Positions 39,370-47,961 of a DNA stretch of 64,000 nucleotides are shown one piece after another. The notes under the pieces were generated by a model. It did no database searches. It was not told the origin of the DNA and saw only the letters and a program-made list of their open reading frames with translations. A program made the position numbers and the translations under genes. The stretch is from contig NZ_AP014637.1 of NCBI RefSeq assembly GCF_000829415.1, positions 2,986,001 through 3,050,000 of the forward strand, read 5' to 3'. How positions within the stretch are numbered: the first letter of the stretch is position 1; each line of letters starts with the position of its first letter. This DNA is from Pseudomonas sp. StFLB209. Lineage in GTDB: Bacteria; Pseudomonadota; Gammaproteobacteria; Pseudomonadales; Pseudomonadaceae.

Positions 39370-40433
39370 ACCGTAATTCCTTCCTTCGATGGTTTGACGC
39401 TGTCCAGGGGTTGGTACAGCCGCTCGGAAAAGAAGCGCTCACGAGTCAACATCACCAGCAGTGCGCGCTTGTGGGGAAAATCGAAATGCTTGACCTTGGC
39501 AAAGCCGCTGCGGTCGAAGTTGGCGATTTGTCGCAGGTTGTCGTGGCGTGGCTCGCAGACCAGACGCTGGGTGCGCGGGTCGTCGAGGAACAGGTAATGG
39601 CAGATCGAGGAAAACCAGGCGGTGTAGAACGCCTTGCCGCGAAAGGCTTCTTCACCGACCAGCAGGTGCAGGCCGCGATCGTAATCAGCGGCGTCATAGA
39701 ACGGTGCAATACGGTCTTCCTTGGCCCAGTAGACCTCGAAGTAGCCAAACGGCTGACCGTCGAAGCGGCCGATCAAGGGCAGGGTGTGCGGGTCGTTCAG
39801 TTGTTTTTGCAGATAGGCGTGGTGCTGTTCCAGGCTGCCTTCTTCTTCCCAGAAGTGCGCGACACGCGGGCTGTTCATCCAGCGGTTGAAAGCGTGCAGG
39901 TCGCGGTCCGGGTCTGCTTGCTGAAAGGTCAGCGTCTGACCCACCCAAGGGATATAGCGGCTATACAGCACCTCTGTTGAGGGCGTGGGGCGTAGCGGGT
40001 GGCGTTTGCCATCGCTGATGATCAATTGTTGTGGTGCCGCGCCGAATGAGGCTTTGTTGAGCCATACCTGTGGGTGCTGCCAGAACGCTTCGGCGTAACA
40101 CGTGATGCGCTCGGGTCCGGTGATTCTCAATACGCCATCGGCAATCAGAGAGTCGGTCGCGGTGGAGGTCGTGCCTGTCAGCGTGATGCTTTTTAGCGAC
40201 GGGTGAGTTGTGAAAACTGCTTCCAGCGCCGCCAGCAATGTCTGCTGTTCAAGACCGTGCTCCAGATAGCGCAGCTTGCCCTCCAATTGATCGGAACAAG
40301 CCAGGTGCAGTGCGATCTCCAGATGCGCGATGTTGTCGAGCAGCACCACGAGTGTGTCTTCGCGGCAATGAACCCGCAGTTGCCGGTCGGGATAAAGATG
40401 GCTGAGGACCGCTAGGTCGGCATGAGTATTCAT
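39366..40433 (-). CDS. pvdYII: IucB-type N5-hydroxyornithine acetyltransferase (PvdYII-like)
   Basis: 355-residue protein. The C-terminal half is the GNAT-type siderophore acetyltransferase fold of IucB/RhbD: FNRWMNSPRVAHFWEEEGS, the GYFEVYWAKEDRIAPFY strand pair, GLHLLVGEEAFRGKAF and LVCEPRHDN. The first 150 or so residues are less conserved. Relatives acetylate hydroxylated lysine or ornithine; PvdYII does this in type II P. aeruginosa. With pvdA directly downstream and overlapping, the inferred product is N5-acetyl-N5-hydroxyornithine. No PvdF-like formyltransferase is present in the window, so acetyl rather than formyl hydroxamate is expected. It heads the operon under the IS box at 40470-40493. 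Confidence 0.88.
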   Translation of the reverse strand: MNTHADLAVLSHLYPDRQLRVHCREDTLVVLLDNIAHLEIALHLACSDQLEGKLRYLEHGLEQQTLLAALEAVFTTHPSLKSITLTGTTSTATDSLIADGVLRITGPERITCYAEAFWQHPQVWLNKASFGAAPQQLIISDGKRHPLRPTPSTEVLYSRYIPWVGQTLTFQQADPDRDLHAFNRWMNSPRVAHFWEEEGSLEQHHAYLQKQLNDPHTLPLIGRFDGQPFGYFEVYWAKEDRIAPFYDAADYDRGLHLLVGEEAFRGKAFYTAWFSSICHYLFLDDPRTQRLVCEPRHDNLRQIANFDRSGFAKVKHFDFPHKRALLVMLTRERFFSERLYQPLDSVKPSKEGITV

Positions 40434-40469
40434 TCGGGCGTTCCGCGCTTCAAAGGCTATAGCTGTGAA

Positions 40470-40493
40470 ACGAAGAAGTGGGGGCGGGATTTA
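40470..40493 (-). promoter_or_regulatory. PvdS-type IS box promoter of pvdYII-pvdA-pvdE-fpvA
   Basis: On the minus strand CTAAAT, exactly 16 nt, then CGT (plus-strand ACG at 40470 and ATTTA ending 40493). A perfect IS box 37 nt upstream of the acetyltransferase start. Confidence 0.85.
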
Positions 40494-40530
40494 GCGGCAG
40501 TTCAGCGGGGAAGTGAGTAGCGGGTGAGCA

Positions 40531-40552
40531 GTGCCTGCGGATCTGCAGGCAC
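40531..40552 (-). terminator. Stem-loop between pvdO and pvdYII
   Basis: GTGCCTGC and GCAGGCAC form a perfect 8-bp stem with a 6-nt loop, 19 nt after the pvdO stop. No T-run follows on the minus strand, so termination strength is uncertain. Confidence 0.5.
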
Positions 40553-40570
40553 GTCTGGTACTTCGAAATT

Positions 40571-41428
40571 TCAGAGTTCTCTGGCGACCCTGAAACCCAG
40601 GAAATCACCTCGTGCACTTTTATAGATGGCATTGCGGTTGCCGGAGCGCGAAAAGATCGGAGGCTCGCCCCAGTCATTGCCGCGCATCTGAGCGATCTCG
40701 CATTTATCGTTGTCGATCCAGGCACTTCCGTCTGTAGGTGCGCCGTTGTAGTTCTCATGCAGGCAGTCAGCTACCCACTCATAAACGTTGCCATGCATGT
40801 CGTACACCCCAAACGCGTTGGCCGGATAACTACCTACAGGCGAACTATAGGCATACCCATCCGCAGGACCATAGGTGTTGGCGTGCTTGCTGATCTGATA
40901 CTCGCCCTCTTTATCGAACGGGAAAGGAAAAGGTCCCGTTGAACCTGCACGCGCGGCATATTCGCGCTCGGCCTCGCTGATCATCCGGTAAGGCTTGCCG
41001 GTCTGTTTGGCCAGCCAGTCGGCATAAGCCTGAACCTCATGGTAATCAATGCACACGGCCGGTTGCTTCGGCCCCTGTTTGTAAGTCGGTTTGCTCGCCT
41101 CGCACCAGCGACCGGGGCGCTTGTCTCCGCTTTTGATCACTACGCCACTTGCCTTGATATAGGCATCCAGCTCACCTGCAGTGACCTGAAAGCGGCTAAT
41201 CGCAAAGGGTTTGGCAAAGGTCACGGTGTGTTGTGGGCCTTCATCAGGTTGGCGTCCCAGCTCATCTTCTGGCGTGCCCATGACATAGCTGCCGGCTGGT
41301 AGCACGACCATTTCCGGGCAGTCTTTGCAATCCTTGAACACGGTGCCGGGCTTTTTCGGCTCCGCAGCGACACTGCCCAGAGAAAAAGCCATGCAGGCAA
41401 TTGAGCCCAAAAGTACGAGCGGTTTCAT
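40571..41428 (-). CDS. pvdO: Periplasmic FGE/SUMF1-fold pyoverdine maturation protein PvdO
   Basis: 285 residues with a cleavable signal peptide (cleaved about GSVAA|EPKK). The formylglycine-generating-enzyme fold is visible from MVVLPAGSYVMGTPEDE through RFQVTAGELDAYIKASG, NVYEWVADCLHENYNG and RGNDWGE to the C-terminal FLGFRVAREL. PvdO acts in the periplasm in oxidation of dihydropyoverdine to the mature chromophore (known for P. fluorescens). It is the last gene of the minus-strand set pvdM, membrane acyltransferase-like gene, pvdO, and lies 57 nt after the latter. Confidence 0.93.
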   Translation of the reverse strand: MKPLVLLGSIACMAFSLGSVAAEPKKPGTVFKDCKDCPEMVVLPAGSYVMGTPEDELGRQPDEGPQHTVTFAKPFAISRFQVTAGELDAYIKASGVVIKSGDKRPGRWCEASKPTYKQGPKQPAVCIDYHEVQAYADWLAKQTGKPYRMISEAEREYAARAGSTGPFPFPFDKEGEYQISKHANTYGPADGYAYSSPVGSYPANAFGVYDMHGNVYEWVADCLHENYNGAPTDGSAWIDNDKCEIAQMRGNDWGEPPIFSRSGNRNAIYKSARGDFLGFRVAREL

Positions 41429-41485
41429 CGTTTACCTCGTTATCAGGGATGAGTCTTCATCCACATAGAGCCATGCAAATGACAA

Positions 41486-42685
41486 TCAGAAATACCGCAG
41501 CCAGGTCAGATCCCGTCTGCGCTGCTTGAGACGCGCAAACCAACTGGTCGGAAAGTACAAGGCGATGCTGAGCACAATCGCGCAAAGCCAGATGCCGGAT
41601 AGCGTGTCAAATCCGTAGTAGCCATCCATGTTCGGGCCAAGGGTGTGCAGCACAACGAGGTACAACACCTTGAGCGAGTACAGGTGCAGCAGGTAGAAGA
41701 ACATCGGCGCACCGCCGTAAGTGGCGAGCAGTTGAATGGTTCTGCTGTTTTGATGTTTCTCCAGCATTGCCAAGGCCAACATGCCAAAGGCCAGTGACGG
41801 CAGCAGGAACATCAGTGAGGGAGGGTATTTGGTTGCGCTTTTGAAACTCAGCAGGGTTTGCAGCCAGTCGCCGGTATGCACCCAGGGTCTATCGCCATAG
41901 ACATTCAGGTAACGCAGGATGACGAAGCCGATAAACAGTCCGGCGCTGATTTTGAGCAGGATCGAGATACGCTTTTGTGAGTCTGTGCCGGACGCATACA
42001 AGGGGCCTGCGGCGTAGCCAAGAAGGATCACTCCGAACCAGGGCAGCAGGGGGTAACTGGTGAATATGTCCGGAAAGAGCTCGAACTCGAAAGAGGCGCG
42101 CTCATGCAGCATCGCCCAAGGCAGATACCAGATCGATTGATGCTCGACGGTTACGCCATCAAGCAGGTTGTGCCCGCCGACTATCACCGTGCCCAGTATC
42201 AGCATGCCGATACGAGAAAGGCTTAAGAGGCCGGCCAGTATGATCATGCTGACGCCAATGCACCAGATCACCTGCAAGTCCAGCGAGCGGGCTGGAAACT
42301 CTCCGCTCCAGGCGAAATCCACCAGCGTCACTTCGAGCATGATCAGAAACAGGCCGCGTTTGAACAGAAACCCGCGTGTGCTGTTAAGGTCATGGCTTTG
42401 GGCATAGAGCCAGGCGGAAAGGCCGGTCAGAAACACGAACAATGTAGCGCAAGGTTCGGTAATCATCCGGGTCAGGTACAGCCCTACAGGCGTGGTATAG
42501 GCGACCGGGTCATCGACTTCGTGATGCAGGAAAAACGTCTCGCGAACATGATCGACCAGCATGGCCAGGAGGATAATGCCGCGCAGTGCATCGATACTTG
42601 CCAGCCGGGCACGTGCAGTGGCTTTGGCCATGAGACTGTTCACGGATGAAGTGCTGGCGGCGAGGCTGTCATATGAGGTGCTCAA
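41486..42685 (-). CDS. Polytopic membrane protein, HGSNAT/DUF1624-like acyltransferase family
   Basis: About 399 residues if translation starts at the TTG at 42685, which has GGAG about 9 nt upstream; the next candidate is the ATG at 42631, which lacks a clear ribosome site. A frame from 42805 would overlap pvdM and lacks family features. After RLASIDALRGIILLAMLVDH, the hallmark start of DUF1624/acyltransferase-3-like proteins, come roughly ten hydrophobic segments, with FVFLTGLSAW and FFYLLHLYSLKVLYLVV typical of the family. Such proteins move acyl groups across membranes onto sugars or other acceptors. It occupies the position of pvdN between pvdM and pvdO in P. aeruginosa. A role in modifying the pyoverdine acyl or side group is a guess from position only. 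Confidence 0.8.
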   Translation of the reverse strand: MSTSYDSLAASTSSVNSLMAKATARARLASIDALRGIILLAMLVDHVRETFFLHHEVDDPVAYTTPVGLYLTRMITEPCATLFVFLTGLSAWLYAQSHDLNSTRGFLFKRGLFLIMLEVTLVDFAWSGEFPARSLDLQVIWCIGVSMIILAGLLSLSRIGMLILGTVIVGGHNLLDGVTVEHQSIWYLPWAMLHERASFEFELFPDIFTSYPLLPWFGVILLGYAAGPLYASGTDSQKRISILLKISAGLFIGFVILRYLNVYGDRPWVHTGDWLQTLLSFKSATKYPPSLMFLLPSLAFGMLALAMLEKHQNSRTIQLLATYGGAPMFFYLLHLYSLKVLYLVVLHTLGPNMDGYYGFDTLSGIWLCAIVLSIALYFPTSWFARLKQRRRDLTWLRYF

Positions 42686-42723
42686 TGCTCTTTTCTCCGT
42701 CGAGGCGCTTGCCGGGCTGTCGT

Positions 42724-44085
42724 TCAGCGCTGGGCTGCGACTGGCGTTGCAGGTTTGCCTGATTGTTGTACCTGCTCCCAAACTCGCAGGAAATTGCCGC
42801 CCCACAGTTTGGCGATGTCTTCTTCGGAGTAGCCGCGGGTGATCAGTTCAGCGGTGACATTGCGGTTGTCGCCGACATTTTCCCAGCCAATGAGCCCACC
42901 ACCATCGTTGAAGTCGGAACTGATACCGACATGATCGATGCCGATCTTTTTCACTGCATAGTCGATGGCATCGCCGAACTCCTTGAGCGAAGCACGAGGA
43001 TCTTCGTCGAGGATGGCGTAGAGCGCACCGGCGTACTCACCAAACTTTTTCTCCGGCCAGATCGAGAACACCGGGTCGGCGGGCATGCTGGCCTGGGACA
43101 GGTTCTGCACTTTGGGCAGGCCGAAGCCTGCGCGCATTTCGTTGACTTTGTTCAGGGTGTCTTCCGTGAAAGGCTTCAGGTAAGAGGAGAAGCCTGGAAT
43201 CTGCACTACGCCGCCGGTATCACGGATCAGGCGCAGTTCCTTGTCACTGAGGTTGCGCTGCAGGTCTACCAACCCCTTGACGCTGGAGTGCGAAGCGATC
43301 ACCGGGGCGCGGGTCAGTTGCGTAACCTGCTCCAGGGCCAGGCTGGACATTTGTGACACGTCGATCACTACGCCCAGATCGTTGAGGCGGCGCACGGCCT
43401 GACGGCCCAGTTCCGAAAGCCCGCCGTGTTCATCCGGTGAGTCACCAAAGAACGGCATTGGCCGCGATGAATCTGCCCAGGCGTTATTGCCGACGTAACT
43501 GAAGCCGAAGATGCGCATGCCCCGTGCGGCCCAGTCATCCAGGCGGGATACATCATCACCCAGCGGATAGGCATTGAGCATGCTGATCACGATCGCGAAC
43601 TTGCCTTCATGGGCCAGACGCTTGAAGTCGGCGGGTGTGTAGGCGATGCCGGCCTGGTTCGGGAAGTCCTTGGCAATACCGGTGATGATCCGGTAGCGGG
43701 TTTCCTGTTCATGGCGTGCGGCTTCGATGAAGCCTGGTGTTGGGCGATGCGGTGCGTTGGGGCCTGTCCAGAACTCCGGCCATGCCCAGATCGTCAGAGC
43801 CGCGCCACTGAGGCGGCCGCGACTGGCTTTGACCAGATCGAACTGGGTATTGCCATCTTTGTTGGCTTCGTTACCGGCGCTGCCGAAGTCAGGCTGAATA
43901 TCGATATGACTGTCGAACGACAGAATCCGCTCTTGCATTTCTGTGGCTCGGCGCATGACGTCCGAGGGGTAGGGTTGCAGGCGGCCTATAAAAAACCACC
44001 AGGCCAGGGCGGCGACTGCTGCCAGTGCGGCCAATGTCACGATGCTCAAGATTAGCCATTTCCTGGCTGCGCGACTCATGCTCAT
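42724..44085 (-). CDS. pvdM: Membrane-anchored renal-dipeptidase-like protein PvdM
   Basis: 453 residues. A single N-terminal membrane segment (LILSIVTLAALAAVAALAWWFFIG) is followed by a zinc peptidase (renal dipeptidase) domain. Visible metal-site motifs are FDSHIDIQPDF, VIASHSSVKGL and the GIDHVGISSDFNDGGG segment. PvdM is periplasmic and needed for oxidation of ferribactin to dihydropyoverdine with PvdP in P. fluorescens; peptidase action is not established. It is the first gene of its operon, driven by the IS box at 44143-44166, and is followed by the membrane acyltransferase-like gene and pvdO. Confidence 0.93.
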   Translation of the reverse strand: MSMSRAARKWLILSIVTLAALAAVAALAWWFFIGRLQPYPSDVMRRATEMQERILSFDSHIDIQPDFGSAGNEANKDGNTQFDLVKASRGRLSGAALTIWAWPEFWTGPNAPHRPTPGFIEAARHEQETRYRIITGIAKDFPNQAGIAYTPADFKRLAHEGKFAIVISMLNAYPLGDDVSRLDDWAARGMRIFGFSYVGNNAWADSSRPMPFFGDSPDEHGGLSELGRQAVRRLNDLGVVIDVSQMSSLALEQVTQLTRAPVIASHSSVKGLVDLQRNLSDKELRLIRDTGGVVQIPGFSSYLKPFTEDTLNKVNEMRAGFGLPKVQNLSQASMPADPVFSIWPEKKFGEYAGALYAILDEDPRASLKEFGDAIDYAVKKIGIDHVGISSDFNDGGGLIGWENVGDNRNVTAELITRGYSEEDIAKLWGGNFLRVWEQVQQSGKPATPVAAQR

Positions 44086-44142
44086 TAAACTCCCGGGCTC
44101 TGTCCACGTGTACCGGCTGGCTGCCGGTGGTTGCGAGGAATA

Positions 44143-44166
44143 ACGAGTCAGGCAATGGGGAATTTA
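44143..44166 (-). promoter_or_regulatory. PvdS-type IS box promoter of pvdM operon
   Basis: Minus strand TAAAT, exactly 16 nt, CGT (plus-strand ACG at 44143-44145 and ATTTA at 44162-44166). Perfect match 58 nt upstream of the pvdM start. Confidence 0.83.
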
Positions 44167-44287
44167 ATGCTCGGGTGTTTCGGATAATTTCACCGGCAAG
44201 CTACTCGTTTAAAGGGCATGTCGTGTGCCGCTCTGTAAAACGGTGATGTGGGCGGGCACTTTATCTACCTCTCAGGAGAGATGATGT

Positions 44288-45415
44288 ATGGATGTGCTCG
44301 CGGTATTGACCCGGCTGTTTTCTGGTGCGCAGGCGGTGGGCGTGCAGGGGGTGTTCCAGTTCGATTTTGGCCAGGGCAATGCGGTGTGGGCGGCGGTAAA
44401 GGACGGGCTTGATGTCCAGCCGGGGCGGCATGCGGCTGCTGATGTAACCATCGCGGTGGGGGCGCAGGAGTTTGCCGGTATTTTGCAAGGCACGCAGGAT
44501 GTCGAAGAACTGTTCGCCAGCGGCCGCTTGAAGATCGACGGGCAGATGGGTTTGGCCACTCTGTTGCCGCAGATGATCAATGCTGCGCGGCGTGGTACAC
44601 CGGTCGAGAAACCTGCTGTCAAAATGAATCAGCGTTACCCGGCGCGTGAGCGCGTCAGTGACCGACTTTCGGCCGAACAGCCGGTGCTGCGGGAGATCGA
44701 GCGGCGGCCTTTCGCTGGTCTGTCGGTGGCAGACTTTCGCCGTGACTACCTGCCGTTCGGCACGCCGGTGATTCTCACTGATGCCCTGCGCGACTGGCCG
44801 TTCTTCAAGATGAGCCGCGAAGAATCCATCGTGCATTTCGCCGAGTTGAAGGGCATTACCCGGCACGGTGATTACGCGGAGAAAACCTTCTCGACGGACC
44901 GCGATTTCCGTTCCACGTCCATTGCCGAATTCATCGCCTCGCTGGAGCGGCCGCTGGCACCGGGAGAAAAGCCGCCCTACATGGGCAATAACGTGGTGCC
45001 GCCGCAGTTGCTGGAGCTGATTCGCTTTCCGGAGTATTTCGACCGCTCGCTTTATATCAAACCGCGTATCTGGATCGGCCCCAAGGGCACCTTGACGCCG
45101 CTGCACCGGGATGACTCGGACAATATGTTTGCTCAGGTCTGGGGGCAGAAGTCATTCATTTTGGCGGCGCCGCATTATCGGGAGGCGCTGGGCACCTGGT
45201 CGACTTCCGAGGGCGGCGGCCTGGAGGGCTGTGATGTAAACCCTGATAAACCGGACTATGACAAATATCCGGCTGCGCGGGAGGTGATCTTCCACCGCAT
45301 CGTGCTGGAGGCCGGTGACTTGTTGTTTCTGCCGGAGGGCTGGTTCCATCAGGTTGAGTCGGTGTCGACCTCGCTGTCGGTCAACTTCTGGGTCAATTCG
45401 GGCCGGGGCTGGTAA
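44288..45415 (+). CDS. SCP2-like domain fused to JmjC-type cupin (putative Fe(II)/2-oxoglutarate enzyme)
   Basis: 375 residues; GGAG 9 nt before the ATG. Residues 1-100 resemble an SCP2 sterol-carrier-like lipid-binding domain (VFQFDFGQGNAVWAAVKDGLDV, TIAVGAQEFAGILQG). Residues 120-375 form a cupin-8/JmjC domain with a plausible metal triad: HRD in TPLHRDDSDN (His273, Asp275) and His354 in LPEGWFHQVES. Relatives hydroxylate proteins or small molecules, but many are uncharacterised. It is divergent from pvdM, sharing its intergenic region, and converges on azurin. No IS box faces this gene. A role in pyoverdine tailoring is possible by position but unproven. Confidence 0.82.
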   Translation: MDVLAVLTRLFSGAQAVGVQGVFQFDFGQGNAVWAAVKDGLDVQPGRHAAADVTIAVGAQEFAGILQGTQDVEELFASGRLKIDGQMGLATLLPQMINAARRGTPVEKPAVKMNQRYPARERVSDRLSAEQPVLREIERRPFAGLSVADFRRDYLPFGTPVILTDALRDWPFFKMSREESIVHFAELKGITRHGDYAEKTFSTDRDFRSTSIAEFIASLERPLAPGEKPPYMGNNVVPPQLLELIRFPEYFDRSLYIKPRIWIGPKGTLTPLHRDDSDNMFAQVWGQKSFILAAPHYREALGTWSTSEGGGLEGCDVNPDKPDYDKYPAAREVIFHRIVLEAGDLLFLPEGWFHQVESVSTSLSVNFWVNSGRGW

Positions 45416-45426
45416 TGCCTTGAAGA

Positions 45427-45446
45427 GGCCGCCATCGCTGGCGGCC
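45427..45446. terminator. Bidirectional hairpin between convergent cupin and azurin genes
   Basis: GGCCGCCA and TGGCGGCC form an 8-bp GC-rich stem with a TCGC loop in the 37-nt gap between the two convergent genes. No strong T-run. Confidence 0.65.
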
Positions 45447-45452
45447 CCCGTT

Positions 45453-45902
45453 TCACACGCCGATCTTGAAGCGGCCTTTCATCAGCACCGAGTGGGCCGG
45501 GAATGAGCAGAAGAACTGGTAGTCGCCATCAGCCTTCAGTTTGCTGGTGTCGATGGTCACGCTGTCTTCTTCGCCGCCGCTGAGCATTTTTGTGTGGGCA
45601 ATAATCCGGGCGTCATCGGGTTTCAGGTAGTCATGCTCGACACCTGCGGCTGCGCCGTCGTTGACGATGGCTTGCATGTTGCTGGTTTCGCTCAGTACCC
45701 AGTTATGCCCCATCACTTGCTTGGGCAGGTTGCCAGGGTGTTTCAGCACGACCTTGAAGCTCTTGCAACTGGCAGGCACCACGATTTCGTTTTTGTCGAA
45801 CGTCATCTGGTCGGTGCCATGGATCTCGGTCGAGCAGTCATCGGCGGCCCAGGCAAAGCCGGGCAAGGCGAGGGTAAGGGTCAGCAGTAAAGCGCGATGC
45901 AT
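45453..45902 (-). CDS. azu: Azurin, periplasmic blue copper protein
   Basis: 149 residues with a signal peptide cleaved after FAWA and a mature domain starting [17 protein letters not shown]. Type 1 copper ligands are all present: the His of GHNW, and Cys, His and Met in the [14 protein letters not shown] loop. The Cys3-Cys26-type disulfide pair is also visible (DDCS and PASCKSF). Azurin carries single electrons in the periplasm. Its place next to pvdP, a copper tyrosinase, and other periplasmic maturation genes suggests, by inference only, a part in copper or electron supply. It could equally be an unrelated denitrification/stress gene. No IS box was seen upstream. Confidence 0.96.
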   Translation of the reverse strand: MHRALLLTLTLALPGFAWAADDCSTEIHGTDQMTFDKNEIVVPASCKSFKVVLKHPGNLPKQVMGHNWVLSETSNMQAIVNDGAAAGVEHDYLKPDDARIIAHTKMLSGGEEDSVTIDTSKLKADGDYQFFCSFPAHSVLMKGRFKIGV

Positions 45903-46001
45903 GGGGAACTCCGGTGGGACTGAATTGAATAGGTCCAGCCGAATGAACGAGTAGCTCCTTGTGCTTTTTAGTCTGCGTGCAACTTACGGGCACCTGACGG
46001 A

Positions 46002-46025
46002 TAAATTCCGCCGCGATCCATTCGT
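46002..46025 (+). promoter_or_regulatory. PvdS-type IS box promoter of pvdP
   Basis: TAAAT at 46002-46006, exactly 16 nt, CGT at 46023-46025. Perfect match 49 nt upstream of the pvdP ATG. Confidence 0.85.
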
Positions 46026-46074
46026 TCTTGGGGCAGGCGCTTTGAGCGCAAGGCGGACAAGCGGATGGGGTTAG

Positions 46075-47691
46075 ATGAAGTTTTCTCGGCGAGGATTACT
46101 GGCGGGCGCAGCGGCAGTGGCGGCGACGGCAGGCGGGATTGGCTTACCGATCATGGGCTATCAGCGCTATCAGGCCGCCGAAGAGGCGGCGCTGGTCGAA
46201 GAACCCACTATCGTCCCGCCGACACTGGGGCAGAGTCTGCTGGCCGGGCGCCTGGTCGGTATCTGGGATTTCCGCTTGCTCGAAGGGCAGCAGGATTTTG
46301 CCGAACTGGCCGGTGAAGGCCTGGAGTTGCTGCTGGACGTCGGGCCGTCCGGCAAGGCGCTGCGCGGCCATCTGGGGCGTCGGCCGTTTACCTCGGGAGG
46401 CTTCGAGCTGTTCGGCGAGCTGAAGGTCGATAAAGAGCCAAACCTGCGCTGGAAGCTGGTTGGTCCGCAAGGCCGTGCTTATGAGTGTACGGCGATCTTT
46501 GATGAGGTCTGGGGCGTCTGGAGCACCGGCGGTGGCGAGGCGACGCTCAGCGGCCAGTTGCAGTTGCGTGGTGCCCAGGCCGGGCTTTCTGCCGTTCAGG
46601 CTCGTTTCGTCGCGACCCGGCGGCCGTTTATCCAGGCCCGCGAGCGTCTGCCTTATACCGCCGAACTGCATGCCTGGTTGATCTCGCCGGGGCATCGTCT
46701 CTATCACCAGCTCTGGCACGCCACCCGTGACCGCTGGCATCGGCTGGACAGTGATCGTCATCAGTCGCTGCGGGCGCTGGGCTGGCAGCCGGGGCCGCTG
46801 GGCCAGGAGCGTGATGCGCGCGGCAAGCAGCGGCACAACAATGGCTCGGGCGAAGATTTCCTGTACATGCACCGTGGCATGTTGCGCCATGCCCGCAGCA
46901 TGCAGGATCTGAAATCCTGGCAACGCTTTCCGCCGCCACGGCCTTTCATCGGTCATGGTATCGAGCCGTTTGTGAAGTACCTGGAAAACCACGATGGCTA
47001 CTCGGTGCCGCCGGCCTGGGAGTCGCAGGGTGATGATGCGTTCAATCAGTGGCTGCGTGACGTAAAGAGTAGTGAGGGTTATTACGGCAACTTCCAGGTC
47101 TGGGAAGCGCAGTTTCAGGATCCGCAATACCTCAGCACCTTATGCCTGGGTGAGCTGGGCAGCCGCATCGAGCTGGGGCTGCATGACTGGTTGCACATGT
47201 GCTGGGCGGCGGTGGGGCGTGATCCGAACAGCGGCTATCCGATGATCTATGACCGGCCGGCGGACGACTTTTCCGAGCGCTGGTTTCGCGCCGAGAACGA
47301 CTATCTGGCCGATGCTTTTTCCTCGCACGTCAACCCGGTGTTCTGGGCGTTTCATGGCTGGATCGACGACCGGATTGAAGACTGGTTTTACGCCCATGAG
47401 CAGTTCCATCCGGGCGAAGTGCGGCGTGCCGATATTGGCGGGGTGCCATGGTTTGCCAAGGGGCGCTGGGTGGAGATCGATGCGCCGTGGCTGGGGCCGG
47501 CCGAGGCCGGTTGTGGCGCCTGGGGGCGTAGCAATGGTGGCGGCGGGAGTGAAAGCGAGCTGGATATCGAGACCATGAAGCTGGCGTTGCATGTGATTCG
47601 CGCCAGCGAGAAGGAGATGGAGCGTCTGTCCGGGCGCATTCCACGGCGTCCATGGTATGGGCAGTACCTGCCACCGGGTCCCAAAGCGTAG
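46075..47691 (+). CDS. pvdP: Tat-exported tyrosinase PvdP (chromophore maturation)
   Basis: 538 residues. The N-terminus MKFSRRGLLAGAAAVAATAGG is a twin-arginine (Tat) signal. A barrel-like region (about 60-180) precedes a tyrosinase-like copper domain, with candidate copper ligands in HRLYHQLWHATRDRWHRL, DFLYMHRGMLRHAR and later HDWLHMCWAA and AFHGWIDDRIEDWFYAHE. PvdP hydroxylates the chromophore tyrosine in the periplasm and starts its ring closure (known from P. aeruginosa). Length matches PvdP (about 540). The ribosome site is weak (GATGGGG). An IS box sits 49 nt upstream. Confidence 0.94.
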   Translation: MKFSRRGLLAGAAAVAATAGGIGLPIMGYQRYQAAEEAALVEEPTIVPPTLGQSLLAGRLVGIWDFRLLEGQQDFAELAGEGLELLLDVGPSGKALRGHLGRRPFTSGGFELFGELKVDKEPNLRWKLVGPQGRAYECTAIFDEVWGVWSTGGGEATLSGQLQLRGAQAGLSAVQARFVATRRPFIQARERLPYTAELHAWLISPGHRLYHQLWHATRDRWHRLDSDRHQSLRALGWQPGPLGQERDARGKQRHNNGSGEDFLYMHRGMLRHARSMQDLKSWQRFPPPRPFIGHGIEPFVKYLENHDGYSVPPAWESQGDDAFNQWLRDVKSSEGYYGNFQVWEAQFQDPQYLSTLCLGELGSRIELGLHDWLHMCWAAVGRDPNSGYPMIYDRPADDFSERWFRAENDYLADAFSSHVNPVFWAFHGWIDDRIEDWFYAHEQFHPGEVRRADIGGVPWFAKGRWVEIDAPWLGPAEAGCGAWGRSNGGGGSESELDIETMKLALHVIRASEKEMERLSGRIPRRPWYGQYLPPGPKA

Positions 47692-47775
47692 CGCCCGGCT
47701 GGCGATCTGCTTCAGTTGCAATACTGTTCGTTCAGGCGCCGCAAGTCCCCCACCGCGATTCTGACTTGAAACTCG

Positions 47776-47879
47776 GTGGGAACGACCTTGGTCTGGGCGG
47801 CCCTCCGATGAAGGGGCCAGTAAGAGCACTGCATCTGCTGTGCATGTCCCACCGTCTTCACGAGCGAGCTCGTTCCCAC
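47776..47879. repeat. REPIN-like inverted repeat between pvdP and fpvR
   Basis: GTGGGAACGACCTTGGTC at 47776 is mirrored by CGAGCGAGCTCGTTCCCAC ending at 47879. A variant REP pair (GTGGGAAC rather than GTGGGAGC), about 80 nt after the pvdP stop and between convergent genes. Confidence 0.7.
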
Positions 47880-47961
47880 CGTATTCCAGATCATTGCAGC
47901 AGTGGCCCCTGACAGAACAGTATTGGCTTCAGCCGCGAAAGCAGCCGCCTGAATCAAAGGC

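Noticed and set aside
42631..42805. Longer start for the membrane acyltransferase-like gene at 42805
   Set aside because: Would overlap pvdM by 82 nt and adds a low-complexity Ser/Ala-rich stretch without membrane or domain features.
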